Shown piece by piece: positions 52,024 to 63,609 of a stretch of 64,000 nt of DNA (position 1 is the first letter of the stretch; every line of letters begins with the position of its first letter). The stretch is from Callaeas wilsoni. Taxonomy: Eukaryota > Chordata > Aves > Passeriformes > Callaeidae. The notes below the pieces were generated by a model that worked only from the letters and a program-made list of their open reading frames with translations, was not told the DNA's origin and searched no databases. Both the position numbers and the translations under genes were made by a program. The stretch spans positions 62,001-126,000 of the forward strand of contig VWPU01017465.1 in the NCBI GenBank assembly GCA_013398955.1, given 5' to 3'.

Positions 52024-52430
52024 AATCATAGAATCATAGAATCATAGAATCATAGAATGGCCTGGATTAGAAGGGACATTAAAGATCTCAAAGTTCTAAT
52101 CCCCCTGCCATGGGCAGGGACACCCTCCACTAGTCCAAGTAGATCAGAGCTGCATCCAATCTGGCCTTGAACACTTCCAAGGATGGGGCATTCACAGCTT
52201 CTCTAGGTGACCTGTTTCAGTACTTCAGCACTTTCATCCTGAAGAATTTCCTCTTAATACCAAAACCTACTCTTAAAATTTGAAACCATTCCCTCTTGCC
52301 CTATCATTATATGCTCTTGTAAATAGTCTCTCTGCACCTTTCTCGTAGACTCCCTTTAGGTGCCGGAAGGGCACAATGAGGTCACTCCAAAGCCTTCTCT
52401 TTTCCCTCTGGATGTGACCATACAACCGCT
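52024..52430 (-). mobile_element. CR1 LINE 3' fragment with four terminal octamers
   Basis: Four tandem copies of aatcatag at 52024-52055 (ATTCTATG on the minus strand) form the diagnostic CR1 3' tail. They are followed by AATGGCCTGGATTAGAAGGG and the CCCCTGCCATGGGCAGGGAC block of the avian CR1 3' UTR in reverse. Similarity continues through GGCCTTGAACACTTCCAAGG and the end of ORF2 to about 52430, where the copy is 5'-truncated. A 17-bp tandem duplication lies just to the left at 51963-51996. Confidence 0.92.
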
Positions 52431-54033
52431 TTCTTATCCACCTAACAGTTTTGCAGAGGTTTTTTTCCTGAGTTTAGCAATACAAGATAACCTTGTTTGT
52501 TCAGGAAATACAAATCAGGAGTTAAAATTTCATCTTTTCTGATGGAACAGGTGCATTTTTTTCTATCACCTGGCTGATAACTTCAACTGCATTGGACATG
52601 GACCAAGTTGGTTGATATTTTTAATGACTGCATAAAGAACACATGGAGTCTTGGTTCTCTGAACATAGAAAGAATCAAGAAACAGAAGAAAATACTTTGC
52701 TAATATTCATGCTTGTTTTAGCTAATTCTTAACTCAAATGCACCTCTCTCAAGGGTTTTTTTCCCCTCTTGGACATATATCTGTGATTTCCTTCTTTACC
52801 TAGAACACTGGTCCTTCAGTGTGATGTTGATACCTTCACACAAACCCCTGCAAATTAGTGCTAGTACAACCTTAGGTTCGCTTTGTATTCAACATGAAAA
52901 CAGGGGCATTGCACAGCTCCACTTCTTGCCATATACTGGTGTTCTGAGCTTGTATTCTTACCTTCAACTTGAAGAGTGACTCCTTCTTCCTCATGTCCAT
53001 GCTTGTTCTTATTTCACTCATCCATTTTATCCCAGTCTTCAGTATCACCATCATCCTCCAGTACTGTTCCCACTTGTTCTCCGTCAGAACAGACTGTGCT
53101 CTAAAGCTCTAGCATAAGTTCACCCACATCAGAGACCCTCTCTTGTTAACACTTCCATTTTGCTCAGCAATCCAAAGAAACCTATAATCATAGTGGCTGG
53201 AATCATGCCTCACATAAAGTGTTTTTGATTGAGATCTCAAAAAAATGAATAGAACAAAGAATAATAAGTTTAACAATGAGTAAGTGGAACAAAACTACTT
53301 AAGATCAATCCTTCTTTTTTCCTGCTGAATTTCAAAATTACCCTGTAAATGCCACCCTCAGTGAAAAAGAATTACAGGGAAAAAACCCTAACATTAGGAA
53401 TATTCTTAATTATGACACGTTCAGCTGCAGTCAGAGCCTCTGCATGAAATCCACATAATGCAGCCATACACAAAGGAGTTGCTCTGTCTTCATCTGTTCC
53501 CTGTTGACTACGGTTAAGGTTAAATTAATGCATTAAATAATGGAATGTAACTCAAATTTGCTACAGCTTTTAGAAATTCTTGCTCCTGAAGGTGTTTACC
53601 CAAGTAATTTTGTTGTAGCAGATGTATGTAACAGCAGATGCACCTAATATCTTTTTTCTGAATAGAAAGTATTGATTTTAACCATTTAACAATTGTGAAA
53701 CCGGAAGTTAGAAAAACAGGAGGTGTATCCCCTTATCTGAAATCCAATGGTTTTGGCAAGTTACTAAGTAAAAAAACTCAAGAGTTAAGGAGAAAATGTT
53801 AATTTGAAAACTCAGCCCCCACTGGCAATGATCAGTGGACAGTTCACGAGTGACAATTCCTGTTTTGTTCCAATTTTAGACAGTATTTCAAAAGGTATGG
53901 GATCCTCACGAAACAATTAACCTTGTCCGAAAAGTCAGCTCTAGCTCTCTGAAAGATACTGTTATCCACGTCTGTTACTTTGCATCCACCTAGTTGTTTC
54001 TCCCCGGTGACTGGGGGCTGCAGAAGCCACACG

Positions 54034-54059
54034 CCTGGGCACGCTGCGGGGTGCCCAGG
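54034..54059. repeat. GC-rich hairpin
   Basis: CCTGGGCAC and GTGCCCAGG form a perfect 9-bp stem around an 8-base loop, inside one of the most GC-rich 150-bp patches of the window. Confidence 0.85.
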
Positions 54060-55514
54060 TGCCTGCTGCACCTAGTGCCCAGCAAGCAGCCCACAGCTGG
54101 GAAATTGTCCTTGCCCCTTCAAACAGTATTTCGTGCCATCTTCTGACTATACAGGCAAACACCACTTGGCCCTTCCTAATAACCACGAAGAAAAAATGCT
54201 TAAGTGCATACATGACTGCGTGCCAGCTAAACAGTTCCTAGACCATAAATAACCTGTCCTCCCCACTCCATTTATCCTGCACGTGATGTCCACATCTTTT
54301 TCTACAGCACTCAAGACATTTATATGCTAGGCATGACTTATGATCTTCTTCTCTACCAGCAGGGTGAAGACAAACCCCCTCTGCAGCAGGAACGTGGTGC
54401 ATGGCTGCGATCGCATCAGATGAGCCTTCAGCCCACCTCCTGGCAAGGTGGCAAAAGCAGGGGCACCAGGGAACAGAGCAGCAGGAAAACCGGTAGGCAA
54501 AGTGGAGGAGAAAACCATTAGAAGCACAGCACCTCAACCTCCCACATTGCCTGACACTTCTCTGAGCAAATTTGGTCTGAGAGACTGTACTGCACGGGGG
54601 AAAACCAAGGGAAGCTGAGACTGGGGAAGGGGGAGGATACATGTTTTTACACGTTTGTGTGGCCTCATATTGCTAATAGCGTGGTTTCCCTGCATGCTAA
54701 CTATACAGATGGTGTAAAGGCTTGCAGGGTAACACTTTGGTAGAAGAGAGGCCTGAATTTGCAAACAGGAAGTTTTTGGGGGGCTGTAAGGAAAAATAAA
54801 ATATGTTATTCACAAAATTTAGTCTTGTTAAAGGTATTTATCAGGTAATGTAGATAAAGTAGGTCATTAACCCCTGCTGGATTATGGACTGATTTTTTTG
54901 ATTAGTGCAACCATGTATGGATGAGGCACTTAGCGTGTACATAGCTATGCCCTCCTGCCCAGGATATGATTCACTGATTTTGAAAACTAGAAGCTGGCAG
55001 TTTAGGAGTCTGGTTATTGTTCTCATGGAGAGTGGAAAAAAATCACGACATCTGAGCATATGAGAAGGATCTCAACAACTGGAAAAAAAAATCTTCCTGG
55101 GGCTCCAAGAGACCCTTTTCTTTCACGTGGTATTTGTGTATGGGCTTAAATAAAAAAGCTAACGTCACACTAAATCATATTGATCCAGAATTTACTATGA
55201 GGCCCATTTCTTTTATTACCTCAGCCCTGTCTCACTGATACATTGATAGAAAGAGCAATTGCTTTGTTCAAAATTAAAATCAACAAGGTATTTTTAAATC
55301 CCAGCTGTGATAGTCATGAAAAATTAATGTCTGTTGTACTGGAGAGAAAATATCACTACATACTACCAGATACACAGGTAAGTGATGTTCAAACTACCAC
55401 ACTGAGGTAGTCTTTGACACAGCACTTCTTTTGCAAATCACCAAATATGACTGGTGGTAACAAAGTGGTATGACTGTGGCTTGTAGTCACAATTTTACAT
55501 TAAGTTTAATGAAC

Positions 55515-55561
55515 AAAAGGGTGTTTTGAGCTTCTATCAAAAGGTGTTTTGAGCTTCTATC
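55515..55561. repeat. 23-24 bp tandem duplication
   Basis: Two head-to-tail copies of AAAAGGTGTTTTGAGCTTCT then ATC, the first carrying one extra G, lie just upstream of the MIR-like relic. Confidence 0.95.
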
Positions 55562-55611
55562 ATTGCCCCCATGGAGATAACTGTGTTTCATTCATATGTT
55601 CTGATGTATCA

Positions 55612-55765
55612 ATAGATCTCAAAGCACTATAAAATGGTCTCATATATATTTGGGATATGAGGCATAGGTGCAGAGATGTATTCAAAGTCTTCCACCAGAC
55701 CAGTAGCCAAAGCAGGAGCAGAAACCAGGGGCTTCAATCTTAAGGTTTTACTATGCTTTCCATTT
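55612..55765 (-). mobile_element. Probable MIR-type (CORE) SINE relic
   Basis: The plus strand reads ATCTCAAAGCACTATAAAAT then GG, later GATATGAGGCATAGGTGCAG then AGATGTATTCAAAGTCTTCC, and then GCAGGAGCAGAAACCAGGGG. This follows the reverse complement of the amniote MIR consensus: an end like CAAAGCACTTTACA, a core GAGGCACAGAGAGGTTAAGT, and AGAGCCAGGATTCGAACCC. The match is diverged but in the right order. The boundaries are approximate. Confidence 0.5.
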
Positions 55766-56295
55766 GTAAGAACATCCTAGTATGTACTTAGAAAGTGCTT
55801 AAGAGGAAGTTCATCCAAGGAAAATACTAAGATTAGCTGTGTAGTTCATATCTACAGCCAGGAGGCACTGGATAATGAATATTAAACTACAGAAATAACA
55901 GTAGTGTGGCTTGCTACTTTTTGTTCCCTCCTAAATAGCTTTTTTCAAAAAATATTATCCATTCCTTCATTTCACAGGCAAAGGAGTTAAAACTTTAATA
56001 CTCAAAACCCCATAGTAATTAATCTGTATGTCTCCAAATTCCAGCTCTTTGTTAACACCAGTCCAGTCTGAACAGTTACTGGCTCTTTTGCTTGGTTTAG
56101 GACACTCTTATACACTTATGTGCAGTACAGCAGTTAAATAACCTGTTTCTATTCATATTGTGTCCAAGCCCTTAAAAGCTGCACTGCAGAATATTGATCG
56201 TCATTCCACTTGCTGATAACATGTCAACAGCAATGGTACACTCTGCTGTGGGACTCCCTTCACAGCCTCGGCTTCTTTTTCTGTTGTTGTTATTT

Positions 56296-56370
56296 TTGCG
56301 TGTGCGCACGTCTGTGTATTGGTGGTGGTGGTGGTTGTTGGGTTTTGTTGTGGTTTTTTGGTTTGTTCTG
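56296..56370. repeat. G/T-rich low-complexity tract with (GGT)n
   Basis: GTGTGCGCACG is followed by five GGT units and a run of TTG/GTT words. The plus strand is almost pure G and T for about 70 bases. Confidence 0.85.
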
Positions 56371-56579
56371 CTTGAAGGTGATGGAATGGTTTCTGGAACT
56401 GGTATGGGGAGTAGGCTGCACGTGCTTGGTGTAGAAAAGGCCAGAAAGGTCAGACTGTGGGCACTAAAGCAAGAAATGGGGATGAGCCTCTCAGTAGAGG
56501 CTGCGGCATGGTTAAAATCCTTGCTGATAAAAAGATATTCCTCAGCCGTAGAGAAATCTCCCCAATTCAGTGGAAGTCT

Positions 56580-56595
56580 CTGCCCTCTACTGGCA
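56580..56595 (-). promoter_or_regulatory. CTCF-like site (best in window)
   Basis: The plus strand reads CTGCCCTCTACTGGCA; the minus strand TGCCAGTAGAGGGCAG matches the core CCASYAGRGGGCR consensus closely. Confidence 0.5.
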
Positions 56596-58151
56596 TTCCT
56601 GAAGATCAGCCTTGCTCAGCCGTGGGAGTCTGTGATCATACCCGAGAGCCCTCACAGACCGTGTCGAGACCGGCCGTATTTATAGAGCAAATCCTCTAGA
56701 ACATGGTGCTTCAGGAAGTGCAAGAATAACAGCATCTGACAGAGATCTAAATCTCAAGTGACATTTACTATTGACTTCTGCAATGCCTTTCAGATGTCTG
56801 CCTACTTCTCACCTTGTTCAACACTGCAAGGGTTAGTCTGAAGCATCTCCACATGCTATTACAGTCCCCATCTGTTTTCTTCCAGTGAGCCAATACAAGG
56901 AAGAAGAAAGATAATAAATGTTACTTCTTGTTGTGGTAGTAGTTTTCATTTTCACTGAGACACGCTACTAAAAAAAAAAACAAACCCACATTTGTTTAGC
57001 ATATTTCAACAAAAGATTTCAAAGTCCAATTTTGGGTTACTGTAGAACTGGACATGCTGAATGACTCAGCTACTATTGTATTTGAAAACTTTTCTGTTTT
57101 CCTTGGAAGTGGGGCATGATTCTAAATCTTTATTTTGCAGTATTTTTTATTAGATAATTGGTAGAAAATGAATTTTCTCATGAAAATATAACTTAACAAA
57201 TTAAACCCGTTGGTAAAATATGTGAATTTCACTTCCCAGTGAACTCTGAAAACATTTTGGAATCAGTCCTGCAATGAACGAAAGGTTCTGCAAAGCAAGG
57301 GGATGGGACATGGGTCAGGATCTGCAGAACAGCAGCCACAGTCCAGACAGCAGCTCAGGTTCCCACCCCCTTAACATCTGGAATGTCAAAAACAGGCTCT
57401 TGCCCATTGCTCAGAGGTCTTTGGATTTATAACAATACTACTGATATTCTACTGTACAAGCCTCTCTTATTTGTGCTCTATTAAAATCTGCTTTCTCTAA
57501 ATCTGTAGGAAAAAAACCCATTCACACAGAGCAGGCCTGTCCCAGCTGCCCCGGCCTTCTGACAAAGCCATGATTTGCCTCTGCACCTTTGTATCAGATG
57601 TTACATGCAAGAGCCATCCCTGTTTGGGGAGACTGGAACTGTGTGTAGGGCTGGACCATGCAATTGCATCATCTTCTCCAAGGTGCACTGGGCTCAGGTC
57701 TAGAAATATTTCTTTTCAAACAATATTACACCAGTGAAACCCAGAATGCTGAGCACAAGCGGGGTGCAGTGTAAGCAGGACTGATCTGGCACGATTTGTG
57801 TTTTATTCTTCCCCAGACCCCACTGGCTTCCTTCTCAGCAAACAGTAGTGCGAATCTTTGAAGGAAGGTTGCACAGAAAAACACCCTACTAAATGGGCTC
57901 TGGGCATGTGAATTTTTTAGTATGACAACATCTGTACAGTCCCAAGTAAAAAACATGATCAATTCAGCTGCTTAATATATATAAGAAATGAATAAATATT
58001 GCATTCCTTAAATTAGAGGATAAGCTTCTAACTTCTGCAGTATTACAGTGTTGTTATTTATGCCATATAAATGCAAAACACGAGCAATTCAGAAGTTCTC
58101 ATCAACACTAGAGTGGAAATTCATTGTGTACTTATTTCTGTAATAAGCAGT

Positions 58152-58231
58152 AAGACATCCCTGCCTGACAGGGGGGGCTAGACTAGATCTTCAGAGGTCC
58201 CTTTCACCTCAAACTATGCCATAATTCTCTG
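58152..58231 (+). mobile_element. CR1 3' end fragment
   Basis: The plus strand reads GGGGGGGCTAGACTAGATCT, TCAGAGGTCCCTTTCACCTC and AAACTATGCCATAATTCTCT, matching the last 80 bases of CR1. The terminal octamer is eroded. Confidence 0.8.
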
Positions 58232-59479
58232 AAAATCTTCACAACAGATCTACAGTCTCCAGTAGTAGTGTGTGGGCACTGCAGGGAGCTCATCCATATG
58301 GAACACACCCACAGAAAGACACATCTCTCCTAATCATTGCAGCACCACCAGATCTCTGGGCCAGCTGAAGGAACCAGGCTATCAAGATGTTTGCAGTGTC
58401 CGGGTGGCTTTTTCTCCTGGCCAATTAACTACAATAAAGTTTGGATAGATACAGGATGAAACTGGTCACAAAAAGCCTCTTTAACATCAGACTCCTCAGG
58501 TTAAATCTCTCACCTTTAGCAGCAAGCTTGACAGACACTTGGCTCATTGTCATACACTCACCAGCTTCAATAATGTTATTTTTGTATCTTTCTGCTCATA
58601 CCTGCAAACTGATGAAAGTTAATCTAGAAGTCTTCCATTCACAATTACGTTTTAACACTATTTTTTTTTTTTTTTTATCTAGCTTGGCAAAGGGAAGTCT
58701 TCAAATCCTGTTAGTTTGTAGCATGATAGCTAACACCTTTTCCAGAATAATTGAGTAGCACCCGAGGATTGCATTCTCTACCAGTGCCTTGCAGCTTTTG
58801 TCTCTACTCTGAGCCTGAAGAAACTGCTGGTGCAGCAGCATCATTGCAAGCTTTTCACTTAAAAGCAAAAGCAGGTTTACAAATTGACAGTTCTGGACTG
58901 GTTTAAGAGGACAGAAAAATCCCCCTCTACCTTTGCATCCAGCAAAACAAAACAAGTAAAGAGACAGTCATACCAAATCAGGCAATCATTCTATGTTAAA
59001 ATTTACATGGGTACATGTGAGCTTTTCCAGGTAAGAGGGGAAAGGTTTCCTGACTAATGGCAGTAAATCCTTCCCAAACACAACCCTGAAGCTGATAAAA
59101 AAGTGCAGAGGTAGAACATACACAACTTTGCATATTCAGTTGCTTTCAAGATGTTCCCAAAAATCCACCAGTATTGATTGCATGTAAGTCTGTGCTCAGA
59201 ACAGGTAATGCTTGCACTCTGCATCTGAACTGTATTTCCATGTAACATGGCTGGATTTAAGCAAACATTTGCCCCAGCTGAAGGCCTGCCTCTATGCATG
59301 GCTAGTAGATCTTTGGCACACAGAAATGTATTTTATGCACCATGATCAGAACCAAATGAGTAAAAAAAATTAAGTCCTTTACCACAACTGAATTGTACGT
59401 TCAATTAAACCTATTAAAATGTTACCAAGATATTAGGGTTACAGTAATGGAGACAGCCCAGTACATAAAACAATATATA
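58232..59479. other. Intergenic DNA downstream of QDPR
   Basis: A poly-T tract at 58662 is the only clear feature. The QDPR transcript could extend into the right part if a later polyadenylation site is used. Confidence 0.5.
58662..58677. repeat. Poly-T tract
   Basis: An uninterrupted T run of about 16 bases with no recognisable SINE or LINE body next to it. Confidence 0.85.
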
Positions 59480-59485
59480 TTTATT
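59480..59485 (-). terminator. QDPR: Candidate polyadenylation signal AATAAA of QDPR
   Basis: The plus strand reads tttatt here, giving AATAAA on the minus strand within a TA-rich context (CTAAATAAATATATA). It is the first such signal after the QDPR stop. T/G-containing sequence (TTGTTTTATGTACTGGGCTGTCT on the minus strand, in part) follows within 20-40 nt, as expected downstream of a cleavage site. Confidence 0.6.
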
Positions 59486-60220
59486 TAGCACAAAAAGTTC
59501 CATTTTCAAGTGCATATATGCTTTCTTCTACTACTTTACGGCACTTTGCTTTTTGAAAAAGTCAAGAACCATCATGACTAAGAGAAGACATACTATTCAT
59601 TTGACAGAATGACTGTTTTATCCTACAACTGCAGGCCTCAGAGCAGCTTATGAACTGTAAGGCAAATTAGGAATTCCTTCTCAGGTGAGTAATCTCTATT
59701 CAGTTTCATTAACTCAAGTGGAACATTCACAAGAAGAGTGTTACACAACTAGGACATGATATATGACTGCAGTGTTCTCTTCGGCTACAGCCAACATAAT
59801 ATGCAGGGGTGGGGTTATATTCTCAGACAGAAAAAGACAGAATACTGAAAGACTCACAGTAAGTTGCCAGAAACACTTACTGACAGAGAAAAAAATCCAA
59901 CCATTATGTATGCAATCACATGACAGAGTTAAGCACAATTCCCATTTCACAGAAAACAGGTAAGTTGCCATATAATGCTCAGAATTAGGGCATCTACAGA
60001 CTTTAAAGCCTGCAACTTTCATTTAGAGACAAGTTGATATTATTTGGTGAACAAATGCTGATAGCTCACAACTGACAGCACAAAAATATTACTTGAAATT
60101 TGGTTCCATTAATGGAATAACTACAAACACTGGATACAGAAGACAATTCAAATTATACTGGTGGACAGATTTTCCGCAGCTTCTCCTTTGCTGAAGTTTC
60201 ATCACTTTAAGTGACTGACA
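59480..60220 (-). other. QDPR: Probable QDPR 3' UTR
   Basis: This is the stretch from the QDPR stop codon to the first canonical polyadenylation signal on the minus strand. I saw no other AATAAA or ATTAAA between the stop and 59480. That gives a 3' UTR of roughly 740-760 nt, a plausible length for this gene. The interval has no long open frame. A later signal could also be used; only transcript data would settle the true end. Confidence 0.65.
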
Positions 60221-60329
60221 TCAAAGATGTGCTGCTGAAACTAGTTCAGTCTTCCCACCTGTAGTAATCACCTGAATTAGACTGCCAGAGCTTGGTCGAT
60301 CCTTTCCTGTTATCCAGTCATAAAAGGTT
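60221..60329 (-). CDS. QDPR: QDPR last coding exon with stop codon
   Basis: The coding part of the terminal exon reads [20 protein letters not shown], then ITTGGKTEL and a C-terminus VSAAHL before TGA at 60221-60223. The acceptor AG is at 60330-60331, after [26 protein letters not shown] is diagnostic for dihydropteridine reductase. The extreme C-terminus differs from the mammalian TELTPAYF: it is one residue longer and ends His-Leu. The exon supplies the last 36 codons, including the stop. The frame is open and consistent with the upstream exons, so the gene appears functional. Confidence 0.95.
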
Positions 60330-62157
60330 CTGTTTTAAAATAAATGGATAAAACAAGGTGAGGGAGAACAAAAAAACAGCAACTACTATCAGGTATATTG
60401 ACAGGAAGAATAAAATACAAGCCTATTACTTTTCCTTCTTTTCCTACTGCTCTCTAGTGATTTCTATGTGATGTCATCACTGGATTCAGACCCTCAGAAC
60501 TCGACAGAGGGCCCAGAGAAATCCAAGGGGCTTTAGAGCACACAGGATTTCCAAAACATCTCAAAGGAAAAGGTCAGGAGCTTAAAATTTCAGAGTGGCT
60601 AGGTTTTTTCCCAGTTAAAAAAAAATTTAAAAGGGGAAGGAGGAGCTACTTTAGTTGCCTTTATAGCATATATATAAAATAAATACAGTTTTATGGCTAG
60701 GATGGCCAACAGGCTATTGTAACATTTCGATACTTAACTGTGAAAGTGGTCTCAGTGGGAGGAAAAAAAAGCCTTAAGACATTCAAAATAGTACTGAGTA
60801 AGATGGACATATTCTAGGTAGCAGACCAGGACACTCCTTATCAAAACACAATATAAACCTCTTTTCTCCAAATAGACTAGAGAAAGTGAACTATATTTTA
60901 CAGGTTCTTCAGCCCTTCCAAAAGTGCAGACATAGTAACTGCCATGTTGGAATATCCCACTATCCAACAAGAGCTTCCAGGGCACAAAATTCAAGTGCCA
61001 TACTGGAAAGAATTTCCTGCGTCCTTCCCAAGATGCAGATGTTGCCAACAGATGCTGATGTTGCACAGACAGTGAGATTTTCAGTTTTCAGAGTGCTGGG
61101 GTTAAACTTTAGGGAATTAGAAACAAAACAAACCAATCAACTGAATTCTCTTATAAGGATAAATTACTTAAAAGTTAAACTTAAAAAAATAATTTTCAGC
61201 ACTGCAACATCTAGCTAAGCTGTCCCTGGAGCACAATAAATTAAGGACCTTTTTCTGAACATTTTCAGGCCAGCTAAATTCAATTGATGGGGCCTGTTTT
61301 AAAGAGCCTCATGAGACAACTGCAGAGGCTTAAACTAAACAGCTGCAACTAAAACCATTTCCATCTCTGGCATCCACCCTAAAAAAATTTACAAAAAAGG
61401 AAATCTGATGTCAGAACTAAACTACTCTCCGAACAATTAGTAATACGTAAATTCAATTCCACTGTCAGTTCCAAAAGACTTTTAAAACGTGTAAGAGTTC
61501 ACCCTCAGAGAAACTCTGCTACTCCCCATCACATGGCAGAAGACAATACTCATGCTGCACCTTCTCTAACCCTGAGGAATGAGAACAGTAAGGCAGATAA
61601 TCTCAGCCTGCCATTACATAAATTACAGTTGAAGTTCCAGCACTTTGCAATATCATTCAGGACAAGTTTTTGTGGATAGTAAAAAGAAAATTCTTTACTA
61701 AATTTTTCTAAACAAGAGCAGAAATGTTGCCAGTTGAGAGAACTGAACTAACATGCCATAAACTGGGGAGTAAAATATGTTTAGAAGAAAAAGAATCCCA
61801 CCCAAGTTTACATGCTTATTTGCAGTTTATCTTTAAGCCAGGCATCTCCTGCACCTGCTAGCTGCAATTTAATTTTTCTACAGGCTTTAGGAAATTCTCC
61901 AGCTTCCAGCTGCTTAAGGCTGTCTTCCTTGCTGGAATAACTCATGTAGAGAAGCTGAAGCTGATGGAGTTAGGCTAATATTCTCCAGTTAGGAAGCCTG
62001 TGCATTAAACCCATTGTGATTTAGAAAGATACAGAATAAGATGATGCAGGAAAAAAATCCACCCCAATACAAGACAGCTATTTAAAAAGAACAGGCACTG
62101 AGATGCAGCAGCAAGAGGGACAGTGAGGAACTGTTTACTTATCCCACAGATACTCAC
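60330..62157 (-). other. QDPR: QDPR last intron
   Basis: This 1,828-bp intron starts with GTGAGT and ends with CAG on the minus strand. Short open frames inside it (for example at 60752-61066 and 60886-61218) resemble no known protein. No CR1 fragment was recognised. Confidence 0.9.
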
Positions 62158-62241
62158 TCTGCAATGAATTCTAAGGGTGTCCAGGAGCTGAAATCTGCAT
62201 CAGGCATTGATTTCCTGTTTGCTGGTGTATCTAAGGTAACC
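62158..62241 (-). CDS. QDPR: QDPR penultimate coding exon
   Basis: This 84-bp exon reads [20 protein letters not shown] followed by TPLEFIAE, which matches the conserved region of dihydropteridine reductase just after the active site. In mammals the same stretch reads LDTPMNRKSMP, so the Met before Asn-Arg-Lys is Ala here. The acceptor is CAG at 62242-62244 after a T-rich tract and the donor is GTGAGTA at 62151-62157. It receives one base (G) to complete the split Pro codon and exports GA, which joins A from the last exon to make Glu, so phases agree on both sides. The intron towards the previous exon is 62242-63609 (1,368 bp) and that towards the last exon is 60330-62157 (1,828 bp). No frameshift or stop is present. 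Confidence 0.96.
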
Positions 62242-63609
62242 CTGTGATTAAAAAAGATAAGCAAGCCTTTTATTTATATATCATGTTTCTGATGAGCACC
62301 ACCTGCTTCAATTCACTGCTGTAATATGTGCTTGACTTTTACACCACGTGGTATGGATTTCCCTTGCATCCTCCCCGTGCATTAACAGAATACAGTAATT
62401 AGTTTCAATGTATATCCAAGGCTCCACCTTAGAACCCCCCAGGTTCCTGGCTAGCTGAGGAACTGCCCACTGGGGACACCACTTAGCTTGCAGCTCCCTT
62501 GCCACCTCTCATGCAGACGCAGAATGGCAGCAATAAGCTTGTTCACATGTACTGCACAGCACACATGCACTACATCCATACTTTCCAGAGACTAAGTGCA
62601 CAAACACAGGAAGTTTTGACTTTGACAATACATATTTACACTACGTACAATGACATGAAAGAGTTAACATTCCAGAACTCCTTCACTGAGATGCTGTTGA
62701 CAATCCAAGGTGTATTCACCCTCTCAAAAATTCACTTAAGAACAGAGTTTTGCGTGAGAACTACACAAGAGCAGCATGCACAATAATCCAGTGATCTTGG
62801 CATCTGCCTGCCTGTAAAGCTCTGTAGAAGGTGGTGTCAATTATCCAAACACATTTAATGCCTGACCTGAAGAAGCGTGTGTTAAGACTGTGTGTAGGGA
62901 AATCAAAAGTAAAGAGAATTCAGGTTGTGTACCAAATCCCTGTACAGAACCCTTTAGTCTTAAATTTTGGGTCTTGAACTAGATGCGGACATGGCAAGAA
63001 AAATACTTTTAAATTCTGCAACAGAATTGATAAAATTAAACACAGTGAAGACCTACTAGGCCATCCACTTTATACTAGCTTTCCTGATGAAAAACCAAAG
63101 TAGGCAAATACAAGCTAAGCTTTTTTGGTTTACAGGTCTTCAAAGTGACCTAATTTTACCAATCAAGCATAGATATGCAGCACCTTATGAAGAAGCATCT
63201 TTAATCAACTGAAAACCTGTCAAGCAATCTTTCGCCTTACTATTATCACACAGCTGTGTCTAAAACTTTGCTGAACAGTTCATCTCATTTTTACAGTTCT
63301 CTCTATACTGAAATAAAGAGATCACACATTAATGCATGGCTACCATTAAACTGGTTAGAAGTAAATAAAATTTTAATCCTAACATCCACAACTGTTTTGC
63401 AAAGGCAAAGAAAAGAACATAATCATTTTTAGGGTGACTTGTATAACACTTTGTTCATCCAGTCAAGATGCCTCCTTTCTCTTGAGTAGATCTGAGAGGC
63501 TGTTTGTCTGCTGTGAATAGGACACTGTTCAAACATATCTGTGTGGCTCTAGGTTACAGCAGTAATTAAATAAAACAACACAGGCAGAGACAACTAAGCA
63601 ACCACTTAC
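62242..63609 (-). other. QDPR: QDPR intron (between the first two exons seen here)
   Basis: This 1,368-bp intron starts with GTAAGT and ends with CAG on the minus strand. It is AT-rich. I see no repeat I can name, no RNA gene and no additional exon in it. Confidence 0.9.

Larger units (their letters stand above)
52431..58151. other. Intergenic with locally higher GC
   Basis: GC content rises in 53990-54640 and 56220-56680, without CpG clustering strong enough for a CpG island. Holds the hairpin at 54034, the tandem duplication at 55515, the MIR-like relic at 55612, the G/T-rich tract at 56296 and the best CTCF-like site at 56580. Confidence 0.55.

Noticed and set aside
55945..56050. CATTTCACAGGCAAAGGAGT region resembling a MIR core
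   Set aside because: Similarity is too short and the following bases do not track the consensus; the copy at 55612 is much better.
56194..56685. 163-codon plus-strand open frame
   Set aside because: Spans the G/T-rich tract, which suppresses stops; the Trp/Leu/Phe-rich translation is compositional.
58055..58080. CCATATAAATGC resembling the 3' end of AmnSINE/LF-type SINEs
   Set aside because: The diagnostic GGGATCC-type sequence expected just before it is absent; the word alone is not enough.
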